Made by a program: the position numbers and the translations under genes
Source of the DNA: Methylobacter sp015476545
GTDB lineage: Bacteria; Pseudomonadota; Gammaproteobacteria; Methylococcales; Methylomonadaceae
Length of the DNA: 64,000 bases
Direction: 5' to 3'
NCBI RefSeq assembly: GCF_052162025.1
Contig: NZ_CP197401.1
Span: forward strand, 3,410,001 to 3,474,000
The notes under the pieces: generated by a model
Databases searched by the model: none
What the model saw: only the letters and a program-made list of their open reading frames with translations
Told to the model about the DNA's origin: nothing
Shown: positions 45,357-54,304 of the stretch, in pieces
How positions within the stretch are numbered: position 1 is the stretch's first letter
Layout of the letters: every line of letters begins with the position of its first letter

Positions 45357-46892
45357 TTATTCATTTCGTTCAAGATCAAAACCAAGCGGACTGTCTGTCT
45401 GCTTGATCGTTTGCCAACGAGTCTGTGTATTTTTTATCTTCAGATAATGCCGGCGCTGGCGTTGCGTATCGTTTTGAGCACTTTTTCCTGGCTGATGCGA
45501 GGGCTGTGGCGAGGCCACTATCTCAGGCTGTAACAGCTCGCTATTCAACTCAAAATCCATTTTGATACGATGTGCAGCCAGTTCAGCTGCTTTTTGGTTT
45601 TTGAAGGGGCCTGCGATCACCTGATAAGAGCCGTCTTTTTCAACTTTTCGCGCCGGGATTGGCGGACCTTGATGATTGAGCATCGCCGCCAGTTGCTGCG
45701 CCTCCCCCTCGTTGTCGAAGGCGGCGACTAAAATCGCCCAGTCGCTGCCGGTCAATTTTGGGACCTTCGGTGTCCCGTAGAAATGCTTGGGATGCTCCAA
45801 TTCCGGCGTGTTCGCGACGAGCTCCGGTAAATCCGGGCTGGCCGTCAGTATCGGAGCGGGAATGCCGTCGGCGCTTTGCAGGATGCGGTCGACTTTTTCC
45901 CAATCGATCGCTACATTTCGCTTGGCGCTGATTTGCTTCAGATCATTGATCAATTTCTTTTTCAGCTTGGACTTTTGCTTGGCCCATTTCTCAAGCGGCT
46001 CATGGGCTTCCAGGTATAGCATGTCCCCTTTCCATGCCGTCATATAAGGCTGGTGTATGATCCGCACCGGCATCCCGACCGGCTTTTTTTTGAACAGCAC
46101 TTCGATGTCTTCGGGGTAAAGACGCACACAACCGTGGCTGACTTGCATGCCGACGCCATAAGGCTTGTTGGTGCCATGGATCAGGTAGCGTTTAAAACCT
46201 AACTGTAGCGCATGTTTGCCGAGGGGGTTGTCGGGACCAGAGGGCACTGCTTGGGGCAGCGGATCGCCTTTTGCCGCGTGTTCCCGGCGAATGGACTCCG
46301 GGACCATCCATGTCGGGTTGGCGGTTTTTGCGATGATAGTGGTTTGCCCTAATGGGGTATTCCAGTTTTGACGGCCAATACCGATTGGATAGGTAAACAA
46401 GGTGTCCGATTGTTTCGGAGGGTAATAAAACATCCGCATGCTCGCCAGATTGAGCACGATGCCTTTACGCGGCGCATCGGGCAGGATGAACTGCAACGGC
46501 AGCAGCACACGTGCGCCTGCTTTAGGTGTCCAAGGGAGGATAGTGGGGTTGGCAATGGTGATCTCGTTATAGCCCAAGCCGAAATGCCGGGCAATGTCGG
46601 GCAAGGTGTCACCATCGCGCGCATTGATCATGGCAAGACTGCCAACGATGTTGTGGTCTTTGTCGAGAGCGAATTTGCGGGTGGCGATGTCGGCAAGTTT
46701 CGGCTGGCGGTCGGAAAGTTTCGGTTGGCGCTCGTCTGCCGCGTCCGGCAAGGAGATTATGGGAGGCGGTGAAAAGTCTATATAAGCGGGCTCAAGCTGG
46801 CATCCGCCGAGCAAGCCGGCGGCCAGCAGCACGAAAGGCAAGACTATTCCCGTATGTGGCAGGCCAACCGATGTTTTTTCCAATGTCTTCAC
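45357..46892 (-). CDS. L,D-transpeptidase (YkuD) lipoprotein with LysM-like and SPOR-like domains
   Basis: Cell-wall enzyme that would form meso-DAP cross-links or attach proteins to peptidoglycan. A lipoprotein signal with lipobox LLGGCQ comes first. A LysM-like segment follows (GDTLPDIARHFGLGYNEITI), then the YkuD domain with the catalytic motif SHGCVRLYPEDIEVL and the upstream His in YLIHGTNKPYGVG. Near residues 405-470 of the longest frame is a SPOR-like domain (DWAILVAAFDNEGEAQQLAA and VIAGPFKNQKAAELA). The GTG at 46892 is preferred over the TTG at 46934, because it gives a compact lipoprotein signal. It is 45-50 residues longer at the C-terminus than plain YkuD enzymes because of SPOR. 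Confidence 0.88.
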   Translation of the reverse strand: MKTLEKTSVGLPHTGIVLPFVLLAAGLLGGCQLEPAYIDFSPPPIISLPDAADERQPKLSDRQPKLADIATRKFALDKDHNIVGSLAMINARDGDTLPDIARHFGLGYNEITIANPTILPWTPKAGARVLLPLQFILPDAPRKGIVLNLASMRMFYYPPKQSDTLFTYPIGIGRQNWNTPLGQTTIIAKTANPTWMVPESIRREHAAKGDPLPQAVPSGPDNPLGKHALQLGFKRYLIHGTNKPYGVGMQVSHGCVRLYPEDIEVLFKKKPVGMPVRIIHQPYMTAWKGDMLYLEAHEPLEKWAKQKSKLKKKLINDLKQISAKRNVAIDWEKVDRILQSADGIPAPILTASPDLPELVANTPELEHPKHFYGTPKVPKLTGSDWAILVAAFDNEGEAQQLAAMLNHQGPPIPARKVEKDGSYQVIAGPFKNQKAAELAAHRIKMDFELNSELLQPEIVASPQPSHQPGKSAQNDTQRQRRHYLKIKNTQTRWQTIKQTDSPLGFDLERNE

Positions 46893-46981
46893 TTCGCCGC
46901 AGTTGCTTTTCAAGATGAAGTCAGCATGGAGCAATACAGAAGTAATAACACCATTCTGTAACGCCCCACGCAGGTTATTCG

Positions 46982-47527
46982 TTATTGAGGCATCAAAGGA
47001 AGTGTAGAACCAATTTTCACGTCGCTAGTAGCTTGCAAAATGTTTTCTATTTGCACAAAACGTGCAGCAACGGTTTTTGATGTGGCTTTTGCGATTTTGC
47101 CATAATATTTTTCAAGCAGTGCCGTGCGTTTTTTGCGGAAATCAAACATGCGTTTGACCAGTTTGTCTGCTTCTGCACCCTTAATGTTGTCAATCTTATC
47201 CGCATAATCTTTGATGACTGCCAGACGCTTGTCATTTAACTGTTTCAATTCAGTGTCATAACGATCGTATTGACCCAGAAACTTTTCTTCTTGTTCTGGG
47301 GGCAGTTTCATCGCTTTCTTGATGAAGTCCAATTTCTCCATACGCAGACTGAAACGGAACATATCGAGTGCCTTTCCTTCATCAGCCGCAACTGCGGTTT
47401 CGGCTGCTTCTTTCACAGCTTTGTCGTGACCTTCGACGGGGGCAGTTGTTTCTGCTTGTGTAATATTTATCGCAGGAAGACTAACGGCGGCAATAGCGCA
47501 AATAAAGGCTAGGTATTTATATTTCAT
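46982..47527 (-). CDS. Periplasmic helical protein of unknown function
   Basis: The signal peptide is KYKYLAFICAIAAVSLPAIN, cleaved near TQAET. The rest of the 181 residues is helical and charged: LRMEKLDFIKKAMKLPPEQE, YDRYDTELKQLNDKRLAVIK and FDFRKKRTALLEKYYGKIAK. The layout resembles Spy/CpxP-like or other small periplasmic chaperone proteins, but I see no LTxxQ motif, so the family is not assigned. It follows 130 bases downstream of a lipoprotein gene on the same strand. Confidence 0.7.
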   Translation of the reverse strand: MKYKYLAFICAIAAVSLPAINITQAETTAPVEGHDKAVKEAAETAVAADEGKALDMFRFSLRMEKLDFIKKAMKLPPEQEEKFLGQYDRYDTELKQLNDKRLAVIKDYADKIDNIKGAEADKLVKRMFDFRKKRTALLEKYYGKIAKATSKTVAARFVQIENILQATSDVKIGSTLPLMPQ

Positions 47528-47660
47528 TGGCTACTCCTAAATTTTAATAGTAAATTGAGGATATGTTTATTCAGCGTTGAATATTTGCCAGTAAATCACA
47601 TCGAATTTGACCGCATAAATTAACCTGAGTTCGTATATGGGCTCCTCCCGTTTTGACAGA

Positions 47661-48353
47661 TTAGTGTTTTAGTTGGATAGTCACGCCCAGGGGAAAAGAA
47701 AACTTTAAATCCTGCTGACTCCCGGTCAATACGATTATTACGCCACGATCATTCTTTAACGCAATAGCCTCTGCGCCCCCTCCGACGTTAACACTGGCTT
47801 TTACGCCGTGATAAATACCATTAAAGTCATTCACACTCTTGAGGTTATAGACAGCTCCGTCAACTGCAAGGCTTGATACGCCGGCATCAGCGATACTCAG
47901 CCCTTTTATATCGTATTCGTAATCCCGTCCTTGAAAACTTAGGGTACCAGTCCCCGCAGCAACAGGCCCTGCGGACATATGAACAACACCGTCCATTTTC
48001 CTGCCGGCAACCGTTGGTTCGCGGTTGCCTTCCACGATGACATGCTGGGGGAAAACCAGCACCGGAAGCAACGAGCTGGTCAATGTAATAATTGCATCGG
48101 CAACCGTATCCATCGTCTGGGCTCGCACCTCAACCAGATTTTCTTTCCTGATGATCTCCACTGGCTGAGTCGTCCAAACCGGAATCATTCCATAGAAAAG
48201 ATACCAATTCTTGTACTCCTTTTTAAACTCGGCCGGTTCTTCTCGGGACAAAATGCGCACCTCGCGGCCTGGAGGCGCGTCCAGTTTCGTCTGGAAACAA
48301 CCTGATAGAAGCGCCAAGCTGAGAATCAATTGGATGAAGCGAAATAGATGCAT
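47661..48353 (-). CDS. Lipoprotein, paralogue of the upstream gene
   Basis: A lipoprotein signal with lipobox LLSGCF is followed by KLDAPPGREVRILSREEPAE, then WYLFYGMIPVWTTQP. A hydrophobic stretch with MDTVADAIITLTSSLLPVLV ends in HVIVEGN. The same frame of LDAP-G, W-Y/W, NTVAD and VEGN recurs in the lipoprotein at 48382-48765, so the two are tandem duplicates. This copy carries about 100 extra C-terminal residues (SFQGRDYEYDIKGLSIADAG). Function unknown; it lies 28 bases after its paralogue, so probably in one operon. Confidence 0.75.
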   Translation of the reverse strand: MHLFRFIQLILSLALLSGCFQTKLDAPPGREVRILSREEPAEFKKEYKNWYLFYGMIPVWTTQPVEIIRKENLVEVRAQTMDTVADAIITLTSSLLPVLVFPQHVIVEGNREPTVAGRKMDGVVHMSAGPVAAGTGTLSFQGRDYEYDIKGLSIADAGVSSLAVDGAVYNLKSVNDFNGIYHGVKASVNVGGGAEAIALKNDRGVIIVLTGSQQDLKFSFPLGVTIQLKH

Positions 48354-48381
48354 AGTCTTATATCACATTCCCATCGTTTCA

Positions 48382-48765
48382 TTATTTCCCAACGGTATCG
48401 CCTTGTGGCTCAACCTGTTGAGCATTACCTTCCGGTCCTGGATTGCCTTCGACGATCAGTGTCCGCCGGATGAAGCCGAACGGACTTGTGAAGGTACTGA
48501 TGAGGCCGTCGGCCACGGTGTTGAGCATAAGGATGCGGGCCTCATTGAGATGTTTGTCATGGATAATCGTTGCCGCGTGCGTTTCTGGCTCAGAAAAGGG
48601 CTCGTTCCCCCAGTACTTGAACCAGACAACCTGCTCCACTTTCACTTGTGCAGGCTTTTTCTCCGCCATTAAATTGATGTTGCTCCCGCGAGGGGCATCG
48701 AGATAAATTTCGCCACAGCCAGCCTGGACAACTGCCATTATGGCGAGCAGGAATAGGCGTTTCAT
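48382..48765 (-). CDS. Small lipoprotein (tandem paralogue)
   Basis: The start at 48765 (MKRLFLLAIMAVVQAGCG) gives a normal lipoprotein signal with lipobox VQAGC. The mature part (about 110 residues) has IYLDAPRGSNINLMAEKKPA, VVWFKYWGNEPF and MLNTVADGLISTFTSPFG, ending VEGN plus a polar tail. It shares the domain of the next gene. The open frame continues 82 codons upstream without a stop, but that part is a transposon relic, so the shorter start is chosen. Function unknown. Confidence 0.75.
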   Translation of the reverse strand: MKRLFLLAIMAVVQAGCGEIYLDAPRGSNINLMAEKKPAQVKVEQVVWFKYWGNEPFSEPETHAATIIHDKHLNEARILMLNTVADGLISTFTSPFGFIRRTLIVEGNPGPEGNAQQVEPQGDTVGK

Positions 48766-49011
48766 GCATGACCTGATATCTCTATGGCTTCTTTCCTCAT
48801 TGAACAGCTTGTCGGTCGAAGAAGCCGAAGGCTGAGATTGGGGGTTGCCCTCTTTCCTGGCCTCGTTCATGTGCTGCCATTTGTCCAGCATATAGTTAAA
48901 GCTCACGCGACGAATATCGATACATTGCCACAACATCGCGGCTTGCTTGCTGTTAACTCTTAATCTAGCTCTATGTCCTTTTAATCTTGTCATTTGTTTA
49001 GAGAACTCCAT
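48766..49011 (-). pseudogene. tnpB: TnpB/OrfB (IS200/IS605) N-terminal relic
   Basis: Codons from 49011 read LKGHRARLRVNSKQAAMLWQ, then VSFNYMLDKWQHMNEARKEG and PSASSTDKLFN. This follows the N-terminal OrfB pattern of IS605-type TnpB (R-L-x-P-T-x-x-Q, then xxxNxxLxxWxxxYxxG, then PSAxxLxKxFN). TnpB is an RNA-guided nuclease. The RuvC catalytic domain and zinc finger are missing: the frame runs directly into the start of the lipoprotein gene. No TnpA or reRNA end can be seen. Only the N-terminal 70-75 codons remain. Confidence 0.65.
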
Positions 49012-49485
49012 TAAGATCGCCGCTATTTTTTTGTGGAAACAGTGGACACCACGTAGCGCTTGTTGAGTCTAGTAATAAAAATACGCCGCTTTTACTGAAG
49101 ATCCTTTCTTCTTCTAGAAGTTCAATGTGAACTTCGTTAGTGCCCAATCAGCTACGGCGCGGCCAAGAAGCAGATTCTCAAGAGTATCGAGCACCAGCAA
49201 AGCCGGTATCTAAATAACCGGGCTGATAGCTCACATCAGCCAACACGGCAACGTGAGCGACAGATGCAGCGGCATGAGGGAGCCATATCCCGCTCAGGCT
49301 TTCGATGACTGCCTGAAGTTAACATGACAATGCCCCGGAGAGCTGCTGCCCGGATTTGAACCGGGCCCAGGAGGAAACTGTCTATCAAATCGTGAGCCAC
49401 CGGGAAGCCAACCGCCGGGCCGTGGTAATGGCAAGCGATCGGGCCCGTCCTGACAGCCACACGGTTTCGTCAACTAAAATCCAAA
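49012..49485. other. Gene-free stretch upstream of the GH65 fusion
   Basis: 474 bases without a convincing gene. There is no good ribosome binding site close to the plus-strand start at 49486 and no clear promoter. The left part may hold remains of the TnpB-carrying element. Confidence 0.4.
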
Positions 49486-52368
49486 ATGCCTATGACTACT
49501 CCCGTCGATCCCCATTTACTCTATCAAGACTGGCTCCTGACTGAAACCCAATTCATTCCTGACCAGCTTAACTACAAGGAAACCGTCTTCACCATCGGCA
49601 ACGGTTACCTGGGCACGCGCGGCAGTCTGGAAGAAGGTTATCCCGGTTCCAACTCCGCCACCTTGATTAATGGCGTTTACGACGATGTCCCCATTTTCTT
49701 TACAGAACTCGCCAACTGTCCTAACTGGCTGCCTTTGACGATTGCTGTAGAAGGCGAAGAATTTCGCCTCGACCGGGGAGAACTTGTCAGCTACCAGCGC
49801 CAGCTCGATCTCAAGCAGGGACTTCTCAGCCGCAAGCTTCGCTGGCGCAGCCCCAAGGGCAAAACCCTCGACATCGCTTGTGAACGATTCGCCAGCCAGG
49901 CGGACCAGCACATACTGGCCTTGCGCTGTCAGATTACCCCCGTCGATTGTGAGGGGGATTTCAAAGTGTATGCAGGCATTGACGGTACCCCGGAAAATGA
50001 CGGTTTCAACCACTGGGTGATCCTCGACCAAGGTCATGACGCAGAAAGCGATGGCAGTCCCAGCGCCTGGCTGCAAGTCCGCACCCGCAAATCTCGCATT
50101 GAACTGGGGATGGCTGCCAAATTGACCCTCGCTGGGGCAGAAGGAAAGATACAGGATGCCAGCGTCTCGGAAGCACCTACCCTCGCTGCCGCCTTTCACG
50201 CTGCCGCCGGCCAGACCGTCACTCTGGAAAAGACCGCCACCGTCTTGACCTCCCGAGAAGTTCCCAATCCTCTGGCAACAGCCAGAGAGAAATTGGCCTC
50301 TCTTCCCCCTTATCTCGAACTGTTGGCGGCACAAGAACGAGCTTGGGCAGAGGTCTGGCAGAAAAGCGACATTGAAATTGAAGGCAACAGCCAGTCCCAA
50401 CTGTTGCTGCGCTACAATCTCTTTCAACTCTTAATTGCTGCTCCCCGCCACGACGATCGCGTGAGCATTCCCGCCAAAACCCTCTCCGGCTTGGGCTATC
50501 GCGGCCATATCTTTTGGGATACGGACTTTTTCACCTTCCCCTTCTTCATCCACACCCAGCCGGAAATTGCCCGCAACCTGCTCAGCTACCGCTACCACAC
50601 CCTGGAAGGGGCGCGGCGCAAGGCCGCCCACTATGGCTATCGGGGAGCCATGTATGCCTGGGAAAGTGCCGCCACTGGCGATGATGTAACTCCCCGCTGG
50701 GGCATTGCGGAACATCCTTATGGTGAAGACGTTTCCATCAGGTGCAGCACCCGGGAAATCCACATCAGTTCCGTCGTGGCACACGCAATTTGGTGGTACT
50801 GGTACAGCACTCAGGATGACGCGTGGATGCGGGACTGCGGCGCGGAGATCATCCTCGATACCGCCCTCTTCTGGAGCAGCCGGGTCGAGTATGATGTCAA
50901 GCGCGAGTGCTGGTCAATTCTGGGCGTCATCGGTCCGGACGAATATCATGACGATGTCAACAACAGTGCCTTTACCAACCGACTGGTGCAGTGGCATTTA
51001 GAGAAGGCGCTGCAAATCTACGACTGGCTCGAGCAGAACTTCCCAGAGAAGGCAGTACAGCTGACAGAGAAGTTGCAATTAACCGCCAAGCGCCGCCGTC
51101 GCTGGCAGGACATTGTCGAGCACCTCTGGTTTCCCTACGACCCGGAAACCGGACTGATCGAACAGTTCGATGGCTTCTTCAAATTAGAAGACATCGACCT
51201 CTCCCAATACGAGCCTCGTACCTCGTCCATGCAAGCCATCCTGGGTATTCAAGGGGCGAACCAGCGGCAAGTGCTGAAGCAGCCTGATGTATTGATGCTC
51301 CTCTACATAATGGGATTGTCCCCGGAAACCGACTACGGAGTCGAAGTACTCAAGAAAAATTGGCAGTACTACGGCCCCCGCACCGACCTGACCTACGGTT
51401 CCTCCCTCGGTCCCGCGATTCACGGGCTGGTAGAAGCCGCCGTCGGCGAAGAGGAAAAATCGTATCAATACGTCCGACTGGCTGCCCTCGTCGATTTGGA
51501 AGACAACCGGGGCAACGCCGCCCACGGCATTCACGCTGCCTCTTGCGGCAACATCTGGCAGGCGGTCATCTTCGGCGTCGCCGGCGTGAAATTCAGCGAA
51601 GGCGGCCCTACTGCCAACCCCCAACTGCCGCCCACTTGGAAGCGCCTCAAATTCAAGCTCCACTGGCGCGGTCAGTGGCACGACTTCGATCTCCAGCCGG
51701 CAGTTGGCAGTGCCAAACCGGAAATTCGCGGCTTTGTCTTCGACCTCGACGGCGTAATCACCGATACTGCCGAATACCACTACCAGGGCTGGCAGAAACT
51801 GGCAGATGAGGAAGGTCTGCCTTTCGACCGCCAACAGAATGAGGCCCTGCGAGGGCTGTCGCGCCGGGAATCCCTGCTGCGGATTGTGGGCGATCGCCAG
51901 TACAGCGAAGCCCAAATTCAAGAGATGATGGAGCGCAAAAATCGCTACTACCAGGAACTCATTCAGAACATCTGTCCGACTGATCTACTGCCGGGAGCGA
52001 TGGCGTTTATTGAAGAATTGCGGGCAGCGGGACTGAAGATTGCCCTCGGCTCGGGCAGTAAAAATGCCCGAACCATCATCGACCGCCTGGGAATTGCCAA
52101 CTGCTTCGATGCTGTTGCCGATGGCTATAGTGTACAGCGATCCAAACCCGCTCCCGACTTATTCCTCTATGCTGCCCAGCTACTGGGACTGAACGCCGCC
52201 GAATGCGTCGTGGTCGAAGACTCCGCTGCCGGTATCGAAGCTGCCCGGGCAGGAGGGATGTATTCCCTCGGATTGGGACCGGCAACAAGGGTAGGAGCGG
52301 CTGACGTTGTCTTGTCCGGCCTGGAAAGTGCCCATTGGGCACCTCTAAAAACGGCATTGTCACGTTAA
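49486..52368 (+). CDS. GH65 disaccharide phosphorylase fused to beta-phosphoglucomutase
   Basis: The N-terminal 750 residues are a GH65 inverting phosphorylase (maltose, trehalose or kojibiose type), which makes beta-glucose-1-phosphate from a disaccharide and phosphate. TVFTIGNGYLGTRGSLEEGY, YRGHIFWDTDFFTFPFF and the acid motif VIGPDEYHDDVNNSAFTNR (the Glu in GPDEYH) support this. From about residue 745 a HAD hydrolase of the beta-PGM type begins: FVFDLDGVITDTAEYHYQGW (nucleophile DLDGV), then LRGLSRRESLLRI, KIALGSGSKN and VVVEDSAAGIEAA. It would turn the product into glucose-6-phosphate within one polypeptide of 960 residues. The two activities are usually separate proteins. The specific disaccharide is not readable. 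The ATG at 49486 or 49492 could be used. Confidence 0.9.
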   Translation: MPMTTPVDPHLLYQDWLLTETQFIPDQLNYKETVFTIGNGYLGTRGSLEEGYPGSNSATLINGVYDDVPIFFTELANCPNWLPLTIAVEGEEFRLDRGELVSYQRQLDLKQGLLSRKLRWRSPKGKTLDIACERFASQADQHILALRCQITPVDCEGDFKVYAGIDGTPENDGFNHWVILDQGHDAESDGSPSAWLQVRTRKSRIELGMAAKLTLAGAEGKIQDASVSEAPTLAAAFHAAAGQTVTLEKTATVLTSREVPNPLATAREKLASLPPYLELLAAQERAWAEVWQKSDIEIEGNSQSQLLLRYNLFQLLIAAPRHDDRVSIPAKTLSGLGYRGHIFWDTDFFTFPFFIHTQPEIARNLLSYRYHTLEGARRKAAHYGYRGAMYAWESAATGDDVTPRWGIAEHPYGEDVSIRCSTREIHISSVVAHAIWWYWYSTQDDAWMRDCGAEIILDTALFWSSRVEYDVKRECWSILGVIGPDEYHDDVNNSAFTNRLVQWHLEKALQIYDWLEQNFPEKAVQLTEKLQLTAKRRRRWQDIVEHLWFPYDPETGLIEQFDGFFKLEDIDLSQYEPRTSSMQAILGIQGANQRQVLKQPDVLMLLYIMGLSPETDYGVEVLKKNWQYYGPRTDLTYGSSLGPAIHGLVEAAVGEEEKSYQYVRLAALVDLEDNRGNAAHGIHAASCGNIWQAVIFGVAGVKFSEGGPTANPQLPPTWKRLKFKLHWRGQWHDFDLQPAVGSAKPEIRGFVFDLDGVITDTAEYHYQGWQKLADEEGLPFDRQQNEALRGLSRRESLLRIVGDRQYSEAQIQEMMERKNRYYQELIQNICPTDLLPGAMAFIEELRAAGLKIALGSGSKNARTIIDRLGIANCFDAVADGYSVQRSKPAPDLFLYAAQLLGLNAAECVVVEDSAAGIEAARAGGMYSLGLGPATRVGAADVVLSGLESAHWAPLKTALSR

Positions 52369-52585
52369 CTTCAATCGCGCAGCTTCAGCCGCCGCCTGAC
52401 CAAATGCCACGAGTTATCACAAGCATTAGCCGAGTTTTGCAGCCGGGCTGGCGAAAAGCTCAGCCTCCCTAGTTGGCTTAGGTAATATTCAGGTTTCTAT
52501 TACCTTATGGCTCAAATTCAACGGATATAAGTAGTCGAAATTCAATCGGCACCGACAAGCCTTGTATCTCGCAGAGAAAATAAAG

Positions 52586-53866
52586 ATGAATGCCCAAGCC
52601 AGTGATCGCGAAAAAGTTCGAATCCGTCAAGCAGCGGGTTTACTGTATCAAGCCAGCCGTCCGATTCGAATTTTGAGGACTATCAACTGGCCGAGCGAGG
52701 TCAAAGACGTGTTTTTCGCCAAGGGTGCCCAAGAGCTTCCCCAAGTCAGCTACACGCCCATCGATCCTGCGCCTGTTCTGGAAGCCGTACGTGAAGCACG
52801 CCGCTTGATTGTACCTTCGTCTTCCATCGATCTGTGGCTGGAAAGGCAAGCCGATGGGCTCGAGCGCGCGGCCAGAATGCTCGCTAACGTAGGCACGCCT
52901 GCTTTTTTTGAATATTCCCGCCAGCTTTATGGTGAACCTACTACACCCTTGCGCTACTTTCCCCATACCCCCCTGGAATTGTCCCAGAGCATTTGCGATA
53001 CGATCGATCAGCTTATCCGTATCGAGATGGACATTGCGCCACCCGAATACCATACTGCCGAGAAAGTGGCCGGAGACATTGAACGCGCGGTCCAAAAACA
53101 TTTCGGCGAGAGTGCCCCCAAGATAGAACTGGTCGATAAGCTTTCCGCCAATGCGCTGGCCACAGCAAGCACCATCCGCATCCGCCGTAACGCTCGCTTC
53201 ACCGATCGCGATGCCAGCCAGCTCTTAAATCACGAAGCTTACATTCATGTTGCCACTTCCCTCAATGGCCGCGCCCAAACTGACCTGCCCATTCTTGCGG
53301 CAGGACATCCAGGCACGACGAGGACTCAGGAGGGACTGGCTGTGTTCGCGGAACTCATCAGCGGCTCAATGGAATTGGACAGAATGCGGCGGCTGGCCGA
53401 TCGGGTCTTCGCCATCCAGATGGCTGTTGATGGCGCGGATTTCCTGGAGGTATACCGCTATTTTCTGGAGCGGGTCGGCGACCGCGATCAGGCTTTCGAG
53501 AATGCTCGTCGGGTATTTCGGGGAGGAGTTATCACAGGCGGCGCACCGTTTACTAAAGATGTGGTTTACCTGTTCGGACTGCTGGGAGTCGGCAATGCCA
53601 TTCGCACCTTCTTCGCCTCCGGTCGCTCCGACTGTCTGAAGCTACTCTTTTGCGGAAAGCTGGATTTCCTGGACATCCCTGCCCTCTGCGAGCTTTATGA
53701 GATGGGCTTGTGCAAAGCGCCCCGCTATCTGCCGCCCTGGGTGAGTGATCCGCGCTATTTGCTGGCGCTTCTGACTTACTCGACTTTCATGAACAAGATG
53801 GATATGGAACCGTTATTGATCGTTGCTCAAAAGCTTCTGGAGGCCGCGCCAGTGGTCAAACTGTAA
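52586..53866 (+). CDS. DUF1704/QEGLA-motif protein, putative metallopeptidase
   Basis: Matches the family called flavohemoglobin expression-modulating QEGLA motif protein. LLNHEAYIHVATSLNG contains an HExxxH-type motif (HEAYIH), and TTRTQEGLAVFAELISG supplies the glutamate in the QEGLA block. That arrangement resembles the metal site of MATCAP tyrosine carboxypeptidases, which share DUF1704 (established knowledge of the family). At 426 residues it has the usual size. The start at 52586 is chosen over the TTG at 52562. No signal peptide or membrane helix is visible, so it is cytosolic. The substrate is unknown. Confidence 0.85.
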   Translation: MNAQASDREKVRIRQAAGLLYQASRPIRILRTINWPSEVKDVFFAKGAQELPQVSYTPIDPAPVLEAVREARRLIVPSSSIDLWLERQADGLERAARMLANVGTPAFFEYSRQLYGEPTTPLRYFPHTPLELSQSICDTIDQLIRIEMDIAPPEYHTAEKVAGDIERAVQKHFGESAPKIELVDKLSANALATASTIRIRRNARFTDRDASQLLNHEAYIHVATSLNGRAQTDLPILAAGHPGTTRTQEGLAVFAELISGSMELDRMRRLADRVFAIQMAVDGADFLEVYRYFLERVGDRDQAFENARRVFRGGVITGGAPFTKDVVYLFGLLGVGNAIRTFFASGRSDCLKLLFCGKLDFLDIPALCELYEMGLCKAPRYLPPWVSDPRYLLALLTYSTFMNKMDMEPLLIVAQKLLEAAPVVKL

Positions 53867-54304
53867 CAAAATTATCATTAATGAGAGAAATTGGTCGGTT
53901 ACTCCTGCTCTAGAATGATGACATAAATTCTGACTCACTTCTTGATGCCATAAGGCAACAAACGTTAAAAGATGAGCAGCAAATAGGGGGCCGAAATGAA
54001 TAATCATATTGCAAGACTGGTGATCACAAAATGCATTCAATCTAGGTTGCGATGATGCTGGCCTGCCTTCAGCACGTAAACTTTTAGAGGTAGAGCTGCT
54101 GCTGTCTGTTTTCGTAAAATTCTTTATCGTTATTAACATAAATAATATTAATACCGATGCGAACTTCACTGCCACGGGTTGGCCTAATAAGCATATAGAT
54201 GAGATAAAAAATCGGGTGGTTCGCTACTAACAGATGGACCAGTTGTCACTGGTAATTGTCCTCCAATGCATCATTTACTGCTCTACTCAACAAGGAACCA
54301 AACC
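53867..54304. other. Gene-free stretch before the membrane protein gene
   Basis: 438 bases with no supported gene. The right end carries AAGGAA just upstream of the ATG at 54305. No clear terminator for the QEGLA gene is seen. Confidence 0.4.

Noticed and set aside
49486..52368. GCGATCGC octamer inside the GH65 fusion (51890-51897) as a sign of cyanobacterial origin
   Set aside because: The same octamer occurs in other genes of this window, for example in the V-ATPase subunit E and phosphoketolase genes, so it does not single out this one.
53813..54175. Minus-strand frame of 120 codons overlapping the end of the QEGLA gene
   Set aside because: No ribosome binding site or domain; overlaps the real gene antisense.
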